Assembly (NCBI RefSeq): GCF_007859945.1
Contig: NZ_SJPQ01000002.1
Location: forward strand, 1,218,279 to 1,282,278
DNA: 64,000 nucleotides
Direction of reading: 5' to 3'
Source of the DNA: Pseudobythopirellula maris
GTDB lineage: Bacteria; Planctomycetota; Planctomycetia; Pirellulales; Lacipirellulaceae
The notes beneath the pieces were generated by a model. That model did not search any database, was not told the DNA's origin, and saw only the letters and a program-made list of their open reading frames with translations. Positions 62,470-64,000 of this stretch are shown here, piece after piece. Position numbers and translations under genes: made by a program. The number at the start of each line of letters is the position of its first letter. The stretch's first letter is position 1.

Positions 62470-63897
62470 ATGCGTTACCGCCCGCTCCTGTTCGCTTTGT
62501 CGCTCGTCGCCTATTCACTGGCCGCCGATTCGATGGCCGCCGCGGCCCACGCCGCCGGTCCCGCTGTGAGCGGCCCCCAAGCGAATGGCCAGCGGAGTGT
62601 GGCCGTGCGGATTGATCTCGAGGCGAGCGGCGTGATCGGCGCCGCGGAGGAAGACAAGCAGCCGAACGCCATGGCGGGCGCGAAGCAACCGGCCGGCAGG
62701 CCTTTCCAGCTCGCCGCCCAGTTCGCCTACACAGAAACCCCACTAGCGCCCGCCGCGGGGGCCGAAGACGGCGCGGCGTCGCTCCGCGTGCTGCGCGACT
62801 ACCGCACCGCCGAGGCGACCATCACCGTCGGCAAGACCAAGCTCAAGCCGCGGCTCGCCGAGTCGAACCAGCTGCTGGCCGTCGAGTCGACCGACCGCGG
62901 GTTGCGGTTCGCGTCGCTCGCCGGACCGCTGACGCGCGAGGAGCTCGACCTCGTGATGGCGCTCGCCAACCCGATCGCCGCCGACCGGTTGATCCCCACC
63001 GGGCCGCTCAGGGAAGGGATGACATGGGAGCTCGGCGCCCGGGCGCTCGGCCCGCTCGTCGCCCTCGAGTCGGTCACCCTCGGCGAGGCGAGCGGCGTGG
63101 TCGACGCGGTTTCGGGACGCTACGCTCGGCTCCGTTTCGCCGGCGCGGTGCACGGCTTGCTCGATGGCGCCGAGACCGAGTACGACCTCGAAGGGGTCGC
63201 CTTGCTCGACCGGCGGACGAACCGCCTGACGCGGCTGAACCTGGGCGTCGCCGAACGCCGCGCCGAGGGCCCCGCCACGCCGGCGATGCGGACCAAGGCG
63301 AAGGCGCGGATCACGTTCGCTTCGGCCGGCGACAACCGTCCTGGGCAGAGCGGCGATGCGATCGCCGAGGCGAACCGCCGGCTCGACTCGGACGAGGAAC
63401 GCCGGCTCGCGCTGCTCGAGCCGGGCGCGGGCGTGCTGCTGCTGCACGACGCGGCCTGGCGCCCGGCCGGGGTGACGCGCGAGGCGGTCACCCTCAAACG
63501 CGTGGCGGGCGAAGAACTGGTGGGCCAGACCACGCTGCGCCGCCTGCCCCCCAAACGGATCGAACGCCAGCCGACCGTCGAGGAGTTCGCCAACGAGATG
63601 CGCCGCACGCTCGCCGACCACAGCCCGCGGATCGGCAAGACCGAGCAATGGACCAGCCCGGGGGGCGAGCGCTGCCTGCGGATCGTTAGCCACGGGGTGT
63701 TGGACGGCTCGCCGGTCGAGTGGCGCCACGGCCTGGTGATCGCGGCCGAGGGGGGGCCGAGCGTCTCCTTCGCCACCACGATCTACGGCACGGCCGAAGC
63801 CTTAGGAGAAGCCGACCGCGAGCTGCAAGACGCCCTGCGCTTCACCGACGCCGGCCCGACCGAGCAGGCCAAGCTCCCCGGCGACACGGTGCGTTAG
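62470..63897 (+). CDS. Secreted protein of unknown function
   Basis: A 475-residue protein with a signal peptide (LLFALSLVAYSLAADSMAAAAHA). The mature part is beta-rich and lacks Cys-rich or catalytic signatures; segments such as RLRFAGAVHGLLDGAETEYDLEG suggest repeated beta-hairpins of a lipid-binding or substrate-binding fold. It contains one probable conserved segment near the C-terminus (SPGGERCLRIVSHGVLDG). No family is recognised. It starts with ATG after a weak purine stretch. Confidence 0.7.
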   Translation: MRYRPLLFALSLVAYSLAADSMAAAAHAAGPAVSGPQANGQRSVAVRIDLEASGVIGAAEEDKQPNAMAGAKQPAGRPFQLAAQFAYTETPLAPAAGAEDGAASLRVLRDYRTAEATITVGKTKLKPRLAESNQLLAVESTDRGLRFASLAGPLTREELDLVMALANPIAADRLIPTGPLREGMTWELGARALGPLVALESVTLGEASGVVDAVSGRYARLRFAGAVHGLLDGAETEYDLEGVALLDRRTNRLTRLNLGVAERRAEGPATPAMRTKAKARITFASAGDNRPGQSGDAIAEANRRLDSDEERRLALLEPGAGVLLLHDAAWRPAGVTREAVTLKRVAGEELVGQTTLRRLPPKRIERQPTVEEFANEMRRTLADHSPRIGKTEQWTSPGGERCLRIVSHGVLDGSPVEWRHGLVIAAEGGPSVSFATTIYGTAEALGEADRELQDALRFTDAGPTEQAKLPGDTVR

Positions 63898-64000
63898 AGG
63901 TTTTGAACCACGAAGGAACAAAGGAACAACGACGAAGATAAAGAAGGAACCCACGAATACGCGCGAATAAAGACGAATGAATATTCGCTTCTATTAACGC
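63898..64000. other. Right-edge intergenic sequence
   Basis: This end piece holds the short repeat GAACCACGAAGGAAC at 63905-63919 and AT-rich sequence (gcgaataaagacgaatgaatattcgc, an imperfect dyad). No gene begins before the window ends. Confidence 0.4.

Overview
The window is high-G+C chromosomal DNA that looks like a planctomycete, probably of the Pirellulales. This is inferred from several features: four PEP-CTERM-tailed secreted proteins (one also with a dockerin-like segment), a divergent short DnaA, a long sigma-70 factor with an extra N-terminal helix-turn-helix, a C-terminally anchored J-like/HscC chaperone set, many TTG/GTG starts, and abundant short palindromic intergenic repeats. 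It contains the likely replication-origin neighbourhood: dnaA (27358-28479), an AT-rich gap (28480-28827), dnaN, a DciA/DUF721 gene and gyrB. recF is absent from its usual place.

Layout. 1-249: the end of a RelE/ParE-like toxin. 552-5257: a glucosylglycerate unit (GH13_18 phosphorylase-like enzyme plus GpgS-like synthase) followed by UDP-glucose dehydrogenase. 5277-16000: mixed single genes (membrane protein, J-domain/LRR protein, lipid kinase, phosphoesterase, FetB-like permease, DoxX, large TPR protein, PEP-CTERM protein, DCC protein, two small membrane paralogues). 16332-24413: argH, a HEAT/receiver-like secreted protein, a sigma-54 activator, ccsA/hemX plus hemA, and a hyperacidic protein. 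24520-27219: scpB, a membrane-anchored unknown and a cysteine desulfurase. 27358-33170: the origin cluster. 33171-35520: a low-G+C island with two overlapping genes (ParA-like ATPase and class III cyclase-like protein), bordered by an extra copy of the gyrB 3' end and by two inverted copies of a palindromic element. 35818-45772: mostly secreted or exported proteins (SBBP propeller, PEP-CTERM proteins, serine protease, nucleoside-hydrolase-like and DUF1593 proteins, Tat-exported phosphoesterase). 46053-52102: monooxygenase, formaldehyde dehydrogenase, propeller protein, sulfotransferase and MgtE. 52114-56336: an HscC chaperone operon. 56757-57783: small stress-type genes. 57816-61877: a hybrid histidine kinase and the sigma factor with a clear terminator. 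62470-63897: a secreted unknown.

The strongest candidate for an undescribed system is the 1.8-kb two-gene island next to gyrB. Its base composition, translational overlap, duplicated gyrB tail and inverted flanking elements all point to acquisition as a unit. A defence or signalling role is inference only. No rRNA, tRNA, CRISPR array or transposase was seen.
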